DNA from: Gnomoniopsis sp. IMI 355080
Taxonomy: Eukaryota; Ascomycota; Sordariomycetes; Diaporthales; Gnomoniaceae
NCBI GenBank assembly: GCA_027946555.1
Contig: JAPEVC010000120.1
Span: forward strand, 1-64,000
Length of the DNA: 64,000 nucleotides
Direction of reading: 5' to 3'
Within the stretch, counting starts at the first letter, position 1. Each line of letters opens with the position of its first letter. The notes under the pieces are model-generated. The model worked only from the letters and a program-made list of their open reading frames with translations, searched no databases and had not been told where the DNA came from. Below, one piece after another: positions 35,556 through 46,649 of the stretch. A program made the translations under genes and the position numbers.

Positions 35556-38500
35556 CTAGGAGTTGAGCGTCTTGATCATCATCTTGGCCTTGCGGCCATC
35601 TTGGACAAGCAGTGCGCGGTTCGAGAAGACGCTATTCATGGTGTCGACGACCTTGTGGAAGCTACTGGCTGCACCCTTCTCTTGCGTGAAGCGCGTGATG
35701 CTGAGGTGATGGCGCCGGCCGTGCTCAATGACCGTCATGATCTCAACAGCGAAATGAACTTCCTTTATGTTGAGGACTAACAAGGCCAAAATGTCAACGG
35801 ACGCTCGTTCACACGCATGTGGCTCGGCCACGAATGAGGCATAGTTACTTACAGTTCTTCTTGCCTACTCGCGCGAACAAAATGTTTCGTTCCTTGTCAA
35901 CCTCGACGTCCCGGATGCCCCACTTGCGCCACTCCCGCAGAAGGATCGTAACCTCCTGTCGGGCGCGGCGAGACGAAATCTGTAGGCATAGGTATCTGGT
36001 GGCAGGCTTCACGTGAAAGAGGCGAGCAAGCCAATTCTGTTGAGGCTCAATCTTGCGCGCACTGGAGGTGCTCTCTTCGTTCGCTTGGGTCATAGACAGA
36101 GCACGTTCGATGTCGGTACTTGCAAGGCCCTCTCCGTAGTCCGGTGCTATGTGAAAACTTGTCAGTGGTACCCGAGAACCGGGGAGATGCTTTCGTAGCG
36201 TACCTGCGATGGACATGCGGTTGCTACTCTTGGACGCTCTCCAGAACATGAGGCTCTTCTTTTTGACAGGCTGGAAGCTAAGTTCGGGTGGAGCAGCATT
36301 GGTGGACGTCGAGCAGAATCGCTGCGGAGGACCAGCAGGAGCGGGCTTCGGAGGCTGCTCATCCATCAAGATGGATGTATCAGGAGTCTCAGTGATGTCG
36401 CCTTTCAAGCTGGTCTTCGAGGCTCGCCGGAACCAGGTCGACAACTTCTTCTTGGGACCAATCGACGAGCCGGCACTGCTGGATTTCTTGTTCGTAGCCA
36501 GCTCCTCGGACAGGTCCTGGAGTTGACTGTGAAAGCTATATCTCTTCTTGGCGTTCGGACCCTGAGACGCTTTGTGAGTCTCTGGGGTTTTGACACTCTT
36601 GACACTTGGAACTTTCTTGCGAATATTCAAAGGCTCTGGAAGAAGCGCCGGTGAGTTCGATATCCTCGCCGTGGGTGACTCCACAATTCTAATCGTCTTC
36701 TCAGCATCAGCCAGAAACTTCAGATTCTTGTCGTTATTAGGAGTCGGCAGAGATGCTAGCATAGCCGGCTGAGGCGCAGACACGATTCGAGTGGTGGGAC
36801 TCGGAGAGTTCTCGAAGATGGACGGCAAAGGACGTGAATCACGCGAGTATTGGGCGTAAACCGGTGCGGACGTTGTGCGCCGCTGCTCTATGGAGGGCAG
36901 ATTCAAAGGCGCCACATTGAAAGTGACGTTCGGACCAGTGTAGGCGCTGGCGCCGTATGGGGATGGCGTTTCAGTCTTCACCTTGACGGGCCGCAGCGGA
37001 CTTGGTGTCACGTCGATGGGAGGTGTAGGAGGCAGCGGTCGCGAGTCCCAGGAGTTTGTGACCGCTCGATCCTGGTAGGCTGGCTCCGGTGTTTGCTGTA
37101 TTGATGGAGTACCGAATTCTATGCTGAAAGGGGTCAAGCTTGATCGAATGTTTCTGTCGCCATCTTCAGAACCATCGCAGATCAGTGAGCTGCCAAACGC
37201 ATCATCGCAGTCTTTGGCGATGCTGTGACTGAAACGTACCATCTCCTCGTCCAATATCGGAGGGAGAAGCCCAACAGAATCGATGTCATTTACGGACCCC
37301 GAAGGCTTCATGTTCTCCTCCTTTTTCTTTTTAGGGCTCTGCGGGGATTGGTTGTCCCTCTCATAGGTTGTCTGGTCACCGGCGATACTAGCTGAGGCAG
37401 GGACTTTATGACCGATACTCCAGTGTCGAGTGTCTTGAGGTGCACCCCTGCGGAGGTTTGAAAAGTCAACACCGCGCTTGTGTCGAGGTTTCACCAGCAA
37501 GTTAGAAGTGCCTAGGCGGCTACTCTGGATAGAACTCATGGAACTGCGATGTGAGTGAGCATAGCTCACGGTTCGAGATCGAAGCGACGAATTCAACCTC
37601 CGCGAGTTTCGTGATGCACCAGTTCCCATCCTCGATGGCACAGAGCCGGAGGCGAGGCTTCTGGCCGTGCCGGGCTCAAGCTTGCCTCGGTGAATGGTGA
37701 TCTTGGCGTGACTGGCGTCAACAGGCGTCAAGTTGCGCGAGGCGTGGTAGGGATCATAGCTACGCACCGTTCCTCCAGCATCCTCATCGGCGATGGTAGA
37801 TATCACGGTGAAACGCGAGGGAGTCCTCCCATGGCTATTGAACTCGCGCGTTGCCACACGTGTCGCCCATGCCTTCGGTCTGAGGTGGTGATAGTCGCTG
37901 ATGGAGTAGGTCAACTGAGGATCATAATTCTCCAGAAGTCGCTCGCGGTGCTCTGTGATGAGGTGATAGAAGGTCTTCTGCTCATTGATTCCCTTGCTAC
38001 TCAGCTTCGCCTTGATGTCCTTGACATCAGACGAGTGCCACAAAGCCCGGAGTTGGCGCAAGACCTGTGGATCAATTTCACGGGAACCGATGGGAGCGTC
38101 CCTTGCTCTGGCCTCCTTATCAATCGTGACGCGCCTGGTATGCTCGAAACCAGGCTTATTGTCATATCCCTTGACGAGAGGGTGCTCCCACATCTCGGCA
38201 ATCGAGATGCGCATATCAGGGTCGGTGACGAGAATACGTCGAACCAAGTCCTTGGACTCAAAGCTGAGCCCGTTTGGCATAGTGTAGATGCCCCTCTTTG
38301 ACAACGACAGCATGGTTGGCAAATGCGGGTCGTCGAATGGGAGCCGCTGTGCCAGCATGGCGAAGAGAATCACACCCATACTCCATACATCTGCCTTGTC
38401 ACCGCGGTAGGTCCTGGACTTCAAGAGCTCCGGTGCAGCGTAGTGAGGGCTGCCGCAGGCGGTCTGCAGTTTCTGGTCATTCTGGTGGAGGGCAGCCATG

Positions 38501-39411
38501 CCAAAATCAATGATCTTGACATCTCCGTTCTCGGACAGCAGTATGTTCTCCGGCTTTAGGTCGCGATGACAAATGTTGAAGGAGTGGCAGTATTCCATGG
38601 CGCACATCATCTGTCGAAAGACGTAGATGGCGTCATGCTCGCTCAAGGGTCCATACTTGTTGATCCAGGAGAACATGTCCCGGGACTCGCAATACTCGAG
38701 GACAATGTAGCTTTTGGAATGCATGTTAGCAAAGATTATGAATATGGATGGCTCGTTCAGGGTTGCTTACATTTCGTTTCGGTTCTCCCAGACATCGAGA
38801 ATCTTGATGATGTTGTTGTGCTCAATCAGTTTCATGATGGCGATCTCGCGTTCCACCGTCACCGGCAAGCGACGGATGCCTTCCTCCTCTTCGGGCTTGC
38901 GCCTCTCCAGCCGATCAAGCTGGGCAATACTGCCCGCCTGGGAAAGGTATGCGGTTTTCTTGGGGATGATCTTAACCGCAACAGACTGGTGTGTCACGCG
39001 GTGGCGTGCAAGACGCACACGAGCGGACGAACCCTTTCCGAGCGTCTTTCCGAGCTGCCAGGGTCCAATGTACGACTTGACCTGGCTGTCGGAAGATCTG
39101 GAAGTGATCGCTGACGACGTTGAGACTTGGGAAGCGCGTTTGGTAGCATTTCGATCGTGGCTCGCCTGTGAAAGGACAGATGACAGACGTGGATTGACAG
39201 GAGGGGGCTGTGATGCATGCTTGGTGGACTTGTTTGGATTTTCGAGGCCCTTGGCACCTTTGACGGCGATGTTATGATTCTCCTTACGTTCAGTCTCGAG
39301 GGCAGTCGAACGCCGGGTGTGAATTCCGAGAGGAGCGCTGTTGACTCGCTTGAAGTTTTCTCCCAAGGGAGCGTGAGACAAGGGGCTCTGGATAGAGCAA
39401 GGCCTGTCCAT
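35556..39411 (-). CDS. GIN4/HSL1-like serine/threonine kinase (Nim1-related, septin/cell-cycle)
   Basis: CAMK-type kinase of 1220 residues; yeast relatives Gin4, Kcc4 and Hsl1 and fission-yeast Cdr2 act at septin or cortical structures and inhibit Wee1. Exons are 39411-38771, 38710-36204, 36146-35853 and 35776-35556. The kinase domain covers about residues 115-400: GKGSSA (125-130), VAVK (Lys147), HRDLKPEN (262-269), DFG (282-284) and APELL. An insertion rich in Arg and Glu lies between the ATP lysine and the helix-C glutamate. A long Ser/Pro-rich disordered region follows (about 470-1050). The C-terminal block from NWLARLFHVKPATRYL to the end matches a KA1-like membrane-binding domain. The third intron (36203-36147) is 57 nt and in frame. 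Confidence 0.93.
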
Positions 39412-40964
39412 GGTGAAAATGCTTCAAGAAGTGTGCCAGTGTCCGTAGCTCTCAACACAACTTGTAAAGCATGCAGTGAGGAATGACTGGATGTGTATAA
39501 GCGGACTGGGACGAAAAATGAGCAGCCGCATACGAACGACCGAGTTAAGCAGAATTAATATGCAAGGGGGATGAGGGGGGGCAGTATAGATAGGTAGACA
39601 GGCGCGTCGATAAGGCGACGTGGTGAATGTTGGTCAGTCAAGTGTAGCAGAACCTTTTCTGTTGAAAGGTGGCCGAGACGAGATGGTGACAGTTGAAACG
39701 CGTCAAGGTGGGGGCTTGGTCTTGGACGCTGAGTTGACGAAGGCGAAAATTAGATGCAAATGCACCAGCACTCAATTACCAATGAAAAAGATGATAGCTG
39801 GTTGCTCAACCGGCGGCCAGACTGGCGCAACGAGGCACACGGACAGTAGAAGAGCTCATGAACCGTGACCGCGGCCGTAAGAGTGGTTCGTGGGGCCGAA
39901 AACGAGGATTTCTCCTACTTGCTGGTGTTTGTGCCTTGAGAAAAACCTGGAGGAAGAGGTCAGCAGTAAAGGAAGCTCCTGCCAATTTGTGCGTGCAAAG
40001 CAAGGAGCAAGGTTTGGGGCGCAGGCTTTGGTTTTTGCAAGGACGGGGTTGAGAGTATAGGTCAGCGTCTGGTCACTAAATGAAGCCGTCTTGATTCAGT
40101 AAATAACAAAGGCTAAGCCCAAGGCTGTAGTTGATGCTTGCAACTCGAACCCGCGGATATAGAGCTGGAGGGTCCTGCAGGACCCAAGTGGTGCAGCCCT
40201 CGACGTACATAAAAGACAGACGAGCATAGCAAGTTGGCCACTCCAAGCTGCAATCAAACACCATGCTTTTATCAAAAACAACACATGGTATTGCAGGCAG
40301 CACTGCCCTCAGGTCTGGTTCAACTTAGATCCAGGCTCTTGAATACAGGAGAGCAAACTTCCTCTTCTAGCTCTGACTGTACATGGAGACATCCATTGCA
40401 CAAAGAAAAGATCATTTTCTGAGATACTTTCCACCAGATAGAAATCCCTAACAAGTTTTCTTCAGAAGGACATACTACAGGTCACCCCCGGAGATATATG
40501 TCTCGGGGCTCTATTTCATTACATCAGGGGAGGAATTGCACCAGTGCTTTTTGGAGGGCTGCTAGACCATAGCGGACTTTCAAAGGAAAGAGGCAGGAAC
40601 CGAGGATCAAGGCACCCTAGGCACCTCCCCTCCTCTGGCATAGAAACCCTAGCGGGCATTCAAGTGGACACAAAACTTTTTGTGTTGCTGCGTTCCTGAA
40701 GGATTCTCGTGATGATTTTTGAGGTGTCGTTGAAATATAGCCCATTTGCTGAGTCAGCCTTGGGTGCAGGGTTCTTGCCTTTTCATTAGACAGTTGAAGG
40801 CGACGCGTCTAACGCGCCGTGCTTGCCCTCCTCTGAACAACTCCTGCCAGAGACTTCTATTCTCGTCTCACAATCCTGCGCCTGCTGTATCCCGCGTCTT
40901 CTTTGCTTGTACTTGTATAAGCCCAGAATTTGACCAAGCATTCGGCCGTGGCTCTTGTCCCACA
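39412..40964. other. Divergent promoter region (kinase / SMC5)
   Basis: This region separates two divergent genes and holds both promoters. No coding frame is recognised. A frame open upstream of the SMC5 ATG from 40746 contains no earlier ATG. Confidence 0.5.
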
Positions 40965-43900
40965 ATGTCCGGCGCCACAAGGCGGCGTGCGCGTTCGCAG
41001 ACAGAGACCGGAGACGATGTAGATGCTGTTAGGTACGGCGATCCCGATTTTTCGTCCCCGGCTGCATCGGTGGGTCCCAAACGAATGCGTTTGCGAGGTG
41101 GGCGGGGCGATACCAGCCACCTCGAGCTAGACGAAGACGGCGACAATCCACTAAGTGGCGACGACTTCCATTCCTTTGCCGCCAACGAGGACGTCGACGG
41201 CGACAATGATAATGACGACGAAGATGGCGACGTTTCCCCGCCACGCATGAATGGACATGCCTCGACCAACGGAACATCAGCCACCGAGTTCTCTCCCGGC
41301 GCCATTGTCCGTGTCACGATCGAGAACTTCGTGACCTACGAGAGGGCCGACTTCTTTCCAGGCCCAAGCCTGAATATGGTCATTGGTCCCAATGGTGTGG
41401 GCAAGAGCTCCTTGGTCTGCGCCATGTGTCTGGGTCTCGGCTACTCACCAGCCGTGCTAGGCCGTGCAGGCACCGTTGGAGAGTTTGTCAAGCACGGCAA
41501 AGATCATGCCATTGTGGAAATTGAGCTGCAGAAGAGACCTGAAGACCGTGCGAACTATGTGATCAGGCTGAAGATCAATGCTGAAAACAATGATCGAACT
41601 TTTCACCTAAACGGCAAGCTTTGCCCGCTCAAGAAAATCAAGGCCGTGATGAAACAGCTTCGAATACAGATCGACAATTTGTGCCAATTCTTACCTCAGG
41701 ACAAGGTGGCTGAGTTTGCTGCAATGGACAATATCGAGAAGTTGAACAAGACCCTACTGGCAGCAGCGCCGGAAGAAGTAATCCAACAACAGCAGGAGCT
41801 CAAGCAAATGTTTGACGAGCAGAAAGAGCTGCAGCGCAACCTTGACACCGGCGCAGAGAGTCTTCGCAGTTTGCAAGTGCGACAACAAGGCCTCCAAGCC
41901 GACGTTGAGCGCCTGAGAGAGCGGGAGCAGATTCAAAATGCCGTGAAAGATCTGATCGATGCTCGTTTACTCGTGCATTACAACGAGGAGAGGGCCCGGT
42001 ATAAGCAAGTCAAGGAAGATAAAAAGAAGGCAGAGGACAAACACAAGCGACTTGAGCAGGAAAACCAGCCAGCTCTTGAGAACGTGAACGCCAAACAGAC
42101 CTACAAGCACGAGGTGGAGAGGGTGCTCAAAGCCCGAATACGGCAAGCTCAACTTATTGAGGCCGAAGCCGACAAAAGTCTTCATGCTGTTGACAAGATC
42201 AGGGAAGATATGCAATCTCTCGAGAATAAGAAAGTCCTCGAGAGAGAGTCCATGGATAAGAAAAAGAAGGAAGTGGGTCAGTGCCGAACCAAGATCACTC
42301 AGCTCGAGGGCCAGTTGGAGAGTGGCAAAGACATTGAGACCAGATTCAACGCAAAGGAATGGAGCCACAGAATCGTAAGTTCAACTAAACACAGCTGAGT
42401 GATAAAGTTTGCGAAGTCTCTGCTAATATGTGCGTAGAGAGAGTGCGCAGCCCGTATTCGTGACCTCGAGGGCAAGAGCAGAGATCTCGAAAGTGCTCGT
42501 CAAGAGACCAGGCAGAGGGGAACTACAAAATTAACCGAAGCTAGAACCATCAAGCAAGAGATCGAGAGCTTGAACTCGCAAGAAGGCCAAAAGTTGGCGC
42601 AGCTCCGGAGGCTGGATCCCGAATGCGCTCGGGCCTATGATTGGCTTCAGGAGCACCAATCTGAGTTTGAAAAGGAAGTATTTGGTCCAGCCTTTCTGAA
42701 CTGCTCCATGAAGGACAAGAGGTACTCTAACCATGTTCAATCCGGGCTTCAAAAAGATGATCTCTTCTGTTTCACTGCTCAGACCCGGAATGACCACCGC
42801 AAGCTCACAGACCGACTTTTCAACAAACTCAATGCAGCTATCCCCATTCGTACAATTCTGGCAGACTTGTCATCCTTCCGTCCACCCCTTCCTAGAGAAA
42901 ACCTCAGGGACCTGGGTATTGACGGTTTCGCACTGGACTTCGTCGAAGGCCCCAGCCCAGTACTTGCCATGTTGTGCTCGGAGAAAAAGCTTCACCTTAC
43001 TGGGGTGGCCTTGTCCGACATCAATGACGACCAATACCAGCGACTTTCCGATGGTGAAAGAATAAACTCTTTCGCAACCGGCAAGATTTACCACAGGATT
43101 ACCCGACGGAGAGAGTACGGCCCAGGTGCAACATCGACCATTACTAAAACCATTCAGCCAGGAAGGTGGTGGACAGATGAGCCTGTGGACAGTGCCGCGA
43201 AGGCGGAACTTGAGCAACGTCTCAAAGGCCTCGAGCATGAGATCGCCGAAATCAAGCAAGAGTTTGAGACCACCAAAGCTGAGCAAGAAAAAGTGGAGGA
43301 GCAGATCACCGAAATTAAGCAGGAAAAGGTGAGTGATTCCATCACGAGTAGTTGACGAGGACTCGAAATTGACGATACCCCTCGCAGGACAAGTTGGAAG
43401 AGGACAAGGCAACGCTGCAACGCGAGCACACGAGATGGAGCAGATTACCTGACGAGATTGGTAAGTAGAAGTCGTAGAGCGCACTCAGACGCGACACTGA
43501 CCCGCAATACAGACAAGGTGAAGAGAAACCTTCAGCGCGCTCGGGACGATCTCGAGGAGACCAGAAAAAGGTTGTCAAAGCACGATGACCAAATCGACGA
43601 GGTCGCACTAGAGCAGGCCAAGCTTGTGCTCCAGCACAACAGGGGTCTGCGCGCCCTCGAACAAGCAAATCATGCCGTGCTTGAAGCACAGACACGCCAA
43701 ATCGAAGCATCCTCTGATCTTGACGCCCTCAAAGAGCGCAGCTCGGGTATTGCCCGAATGCTCGACGAAGAAAGAAACAAGGTTATCGAGTTAGATCGCC
43801 AAGTGAAGCACGTCAAGGACGAAGCTCGTCGTGCCCAAGAAGCTCTTCAGGGGGCTTTGGCGAATGAAGATGACCAGATGGACCAGGAGAGGGTGGCTGT

Positions 43901-44703
43901 TCTAAGGGAACTTGCAAATGGCCAAACGATGGAGAGTATTACTGAAGATATTGAAGCGGAGAAAGCCAAACTGGAACTCATTCACCATGCTGATCCAGGA
44001 GTCTTGAGAGACTTTGAGGAACGTGCTCGCAAAATTGAAAGGGCTCAGGATGAAATGGCTACACGGCAAGCATCTTTGATCCAGCTGGAGGAGGGGATCC
44101 AGCTGTTGAGGGCGAAGTGGGAGCCCGCGCTCGATGACATTATCAGGAGGATCAACGATGCTTTCTCGTACAACTTCGAGCAGATCAATTGCGCCGGCGA
44201 GGTCGGTGTCCATAAAGACGAAGATTTCGACAAGTGGGCGATAGAGATCAAAGTCAAATTCAGGTATGGCATCCGCCCCATTGATCTCTTGTACCTTGCT
44301 CATGACTGACCTGATCTACCTCGACAGAGAAAATGAGACCCTACAGATTCTCGATCAAATGCGTCAATCGGGCGGCGAACGCGCTGTGTCGACCATCTTC
44401 TACCTCATGTCCCTTCAGGCCATGGCTCAATCACCATTCCGCGTCGTTGACGAGATCAACCAGGGCATGGATCCTCGCAATGAACGCATGGTACACGAAC
44501 GCATGGTTGAGATTGCCTGTCACGAGCACACCTCACAATACTTTCTAATCACACCCAAGCTGCTCGGAGGCTTAAGGTACGACGAGCGCATGAGGGTTCT
44601 GTGCATTCTGGGTGGTGAGCACATGCCTCGTGAGGGCAGCAGGATGGACCTTGCGAACGTTGTCGCGCTCAAGAAGAGGTTGATGGCTTCTGTTGGTGCT
44701 TAA
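40965..44703 (+). CDS. SMC5: SMC5, core ATPase of the SMC5/6 complex
   Basis: Partner of Smc6 in the DNA-loop-extruding complex for recombination and repair. Exons 40965-42374, 42438-43328, 43388-43460, 43513-44263 and 44328-44703 give 1166 residues. An acidic, disordered N-terminus (about 100 residues) precedes the head. Walker A is GPNGVGKSS (141-149). The first coiled-coil arm runs from about 290, the hinge lies roughly at 530-700 (starting near DPECARAYDWLQEH) and the returning coiled coil ends near 1000. The ABC signature is QSGGERAVSTIFYLM (Ser1056-Gly-Gly-Glu), and Walker B is VVDEIN (Asp1083). FRENETLQILD at the last exon join and the ending are typical of SMC5. The start was chosen as the first ATG of the open frame. 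Confidence 0.96.
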
Positions 44704-45515
44704 TGGTAAAATGCGGTAAATTTGGGCTTGGCCATTTCCGGCAAGGGCGTTTTGGGGCGCGGGTACTCCATTGCTTGGGGGAGCGGATGCACAATATTCA
44801 TCACGATACCCAACATCTGTTTGTATATGGTCTGATCCTGCATGACTCATTGATTCCGACCATGCTAGAGCGAAGAAGTCGCTGCTTTCATGCTAAGTCG
44901 GGCCCTCATTTGCACCGCACTGATACAGGCAGAGATCCTTCGAAGGTGATCCAGATGATAGAGTTCACTATTTCCGTCTAAACCGCCGCCTTGAGAGATT
45001 GCGTTTGAGCCTCGCCTGTACTCACTTTGTAGTCAACCATCTGTCACGAATGGAAAGCAATCACGCTTTGACCTTCCTCGTCCTCACCGATAATCGCCAA
45101 TGAGAACTCAAAGCGTGAGCAGAGCCGAATAACGTGACATGGCAACACCGTCAGCAGAGAATATTACCCAGAAGCAATTTCATCGGCACGTGGCGTCCTG
45201 TACTGGTCTGAATCGACTCACGGCTCGTACCCGCGCCGGAAACTTCTCTTGTCGGAGATTTACAGCTTTTTTCCCAAGACGGGCCACCACGTTCCCTGTG
45301 ACACAACGCCTGCTCCAGCATCTCGTTTATGTTGCGTGTTGGAGCGGTGCGCCTTTGGCGCTGCAGTCTTAGACATATTGCTTCTGGAGGCTGGCCATGG
45401 GGACGAACTTTCAAGGTACAGACTTTATGCGAATTGATGGGTGGCTTAGTAGTGTGAGTGCACGCTTCTCTCAACAACCAAATTCAGCGGAGTCTCCTTT
45501 TCCCAGCTACCGCCT
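44704..45515. other. Convergent intergenic region
   Basis: 3' side of SMC5 and of the small minus-strand gene that follows; overlapping short frames at 45139-45477 have no recognisable features. Confidence 0.5.
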
Positions 45516-46212
45516 CTAACAAGTACAAATGTTGGGATCACAGTCTCCTCCACATGACGTATCACAGCCCTTAACGAAAGTTGGCGTCTGGATCTGGATA
45601 CGGAACTCTCCGGCGTAGTTGCTGATTCCGTCGACCGTCTTATTGACGTTGTACCATGCCCACTGAAAATTGGTGCCATCAGACCAAATGTTGGCTATAT
45701 CTTGCCTCACCGCAGCCCACACCTTCTCAATGTCGGCACCATTGTCAATCCAAGTAGCTGTGCTGTTCGGGGTGACACTCGTGTATTCCAGGTCAAACGC
45801 AAACGTGCCCTCCGGATAACTCAGATACAAAGCACCAATAGTCCATGAATCTTGACTACCAGGGACAACAGCATCGTATCTGAGAGCTTTACATTAGTCC
45901 GTGGGTCTCGGCCAGAGTAGAAAGGGCCACACTTACTCTGGAGGGAACAACCCATCAAGCTCCTTCAGGCTGGTCTGGAGATCAGCTGTGGGCAGGCTAC
46001 CTAGGTAAGGCATTGCGCGGAAGTCTCGATGAGGTTGTGGTAGTACCTAGGTAGGATGTGCCGTCCGTTGCTCCTGTGACCATGCCGTCCGATCTCTTGA
46101 CCGGGAATGAGGGAATCTGACCCTGGGTTGAGGCTTTCACAAGAGTAGTATCAGAGGCCCCCAATACAATCATTGTGTAGAGGGACATTTTTCCGGTCAG
46201 CAGGTGCGACAT
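45516..46212 (-). CDS. Small, possibly secreted cysteine-tailed protein
   Basis: Three exons, 46212-46047, 46000-45937 and 45879-45516, give 197 residues; the family is not recognised. The first or second Met (46188) begins a weak hydrophobic stretch (LYTMIVLGA) that might be a signal peptide, followed by a dibasic PVKR that could be a Kex2 site. The mature part is acidic and aromatic (DGTNFQWAWYNVN), with one potential N-glycosylation site NST, and ends in a cysteine cluster GCDTSCGGDCDPNICTC. Intron 2 has a good GTAAGT donor and CTAAT branch. Intron 1 is only 46 nt and both of its ends lie inside copies of TACCTAGGTA, so the 5' exon is less certain. Expression as a secreted or effector-like protein is inference. 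Confidence 0.5.
45998..46053. repeat. Pair of TACCTAGGTA palindromes bracketing intron 1
   Basis: Identical 10-bp palindromes at 45998-46007 and 46044-46053, 46 bp apart start to start. On the minus strand each contains CTAG/GTA, so the left copy supplies the acceptor and the right copy the donor of the proposed 46-nt intron. The spacing equals the intron length, as expected if the segment arose by duplication or insertion. Confidence 0.7.
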
Positions 46213-46649
46213 AGCACGCGAGAGAATATATGAAAAGCTATACAGAGTCTACAGGGGTCCGCCAGCCAAGGCAGTCTTTGTGGGAAGGCCTTTATATTGG
46301 ACACGCTCCAATCTGCCATTGTATACATTGTGTTTTGTCTATTTCCCCATATTATGTCTGCGATGATCGTCAGCCTGTGAATAAGAGATTGCCATTTACA
46401 TTGAGAAGAGTTACGAAACTCTCCCGGAGTCCGGCCGAAGCACAGATTTGTGGCTTGAGAGTCTGCCAGTACCCCGCGCAGTGAGAACATGTCTCTGTAT
46501 CCAGTATGAGACCTCTGGCTCAACGCTAATGTTTGCCATGCTCCCTCGCCCGAACACAGCCTTTCGCGACATAGGGAAAGACTGAACGATAATCACAGGA
46601 GCATCCCTTGAAGCTCACGATCTTATTGAGCGTAATGGCACATTAATAT
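46213..46649. other. Upstream region of the small minus-strand gene
   Basis: Probable promoter of the cysteine-tailed protein gene. No coding frame was recognised. Confidence 0.4.

Noticed and set aside
40140..40160. GGGTTCGAGTT on the minus strand, resembling a tRNA B box
   Set aside because: The last bases do not match GGTTCGANTCC and no A box or cloverleaf could be built around it.
40868..41317. 149-codon minus-strand frame over the SMC5 N-terminus
   Set aside because: Ser-rich shadow of the Asp/Glu-rich, GAC/GAT-rich coding strand of SMC5.
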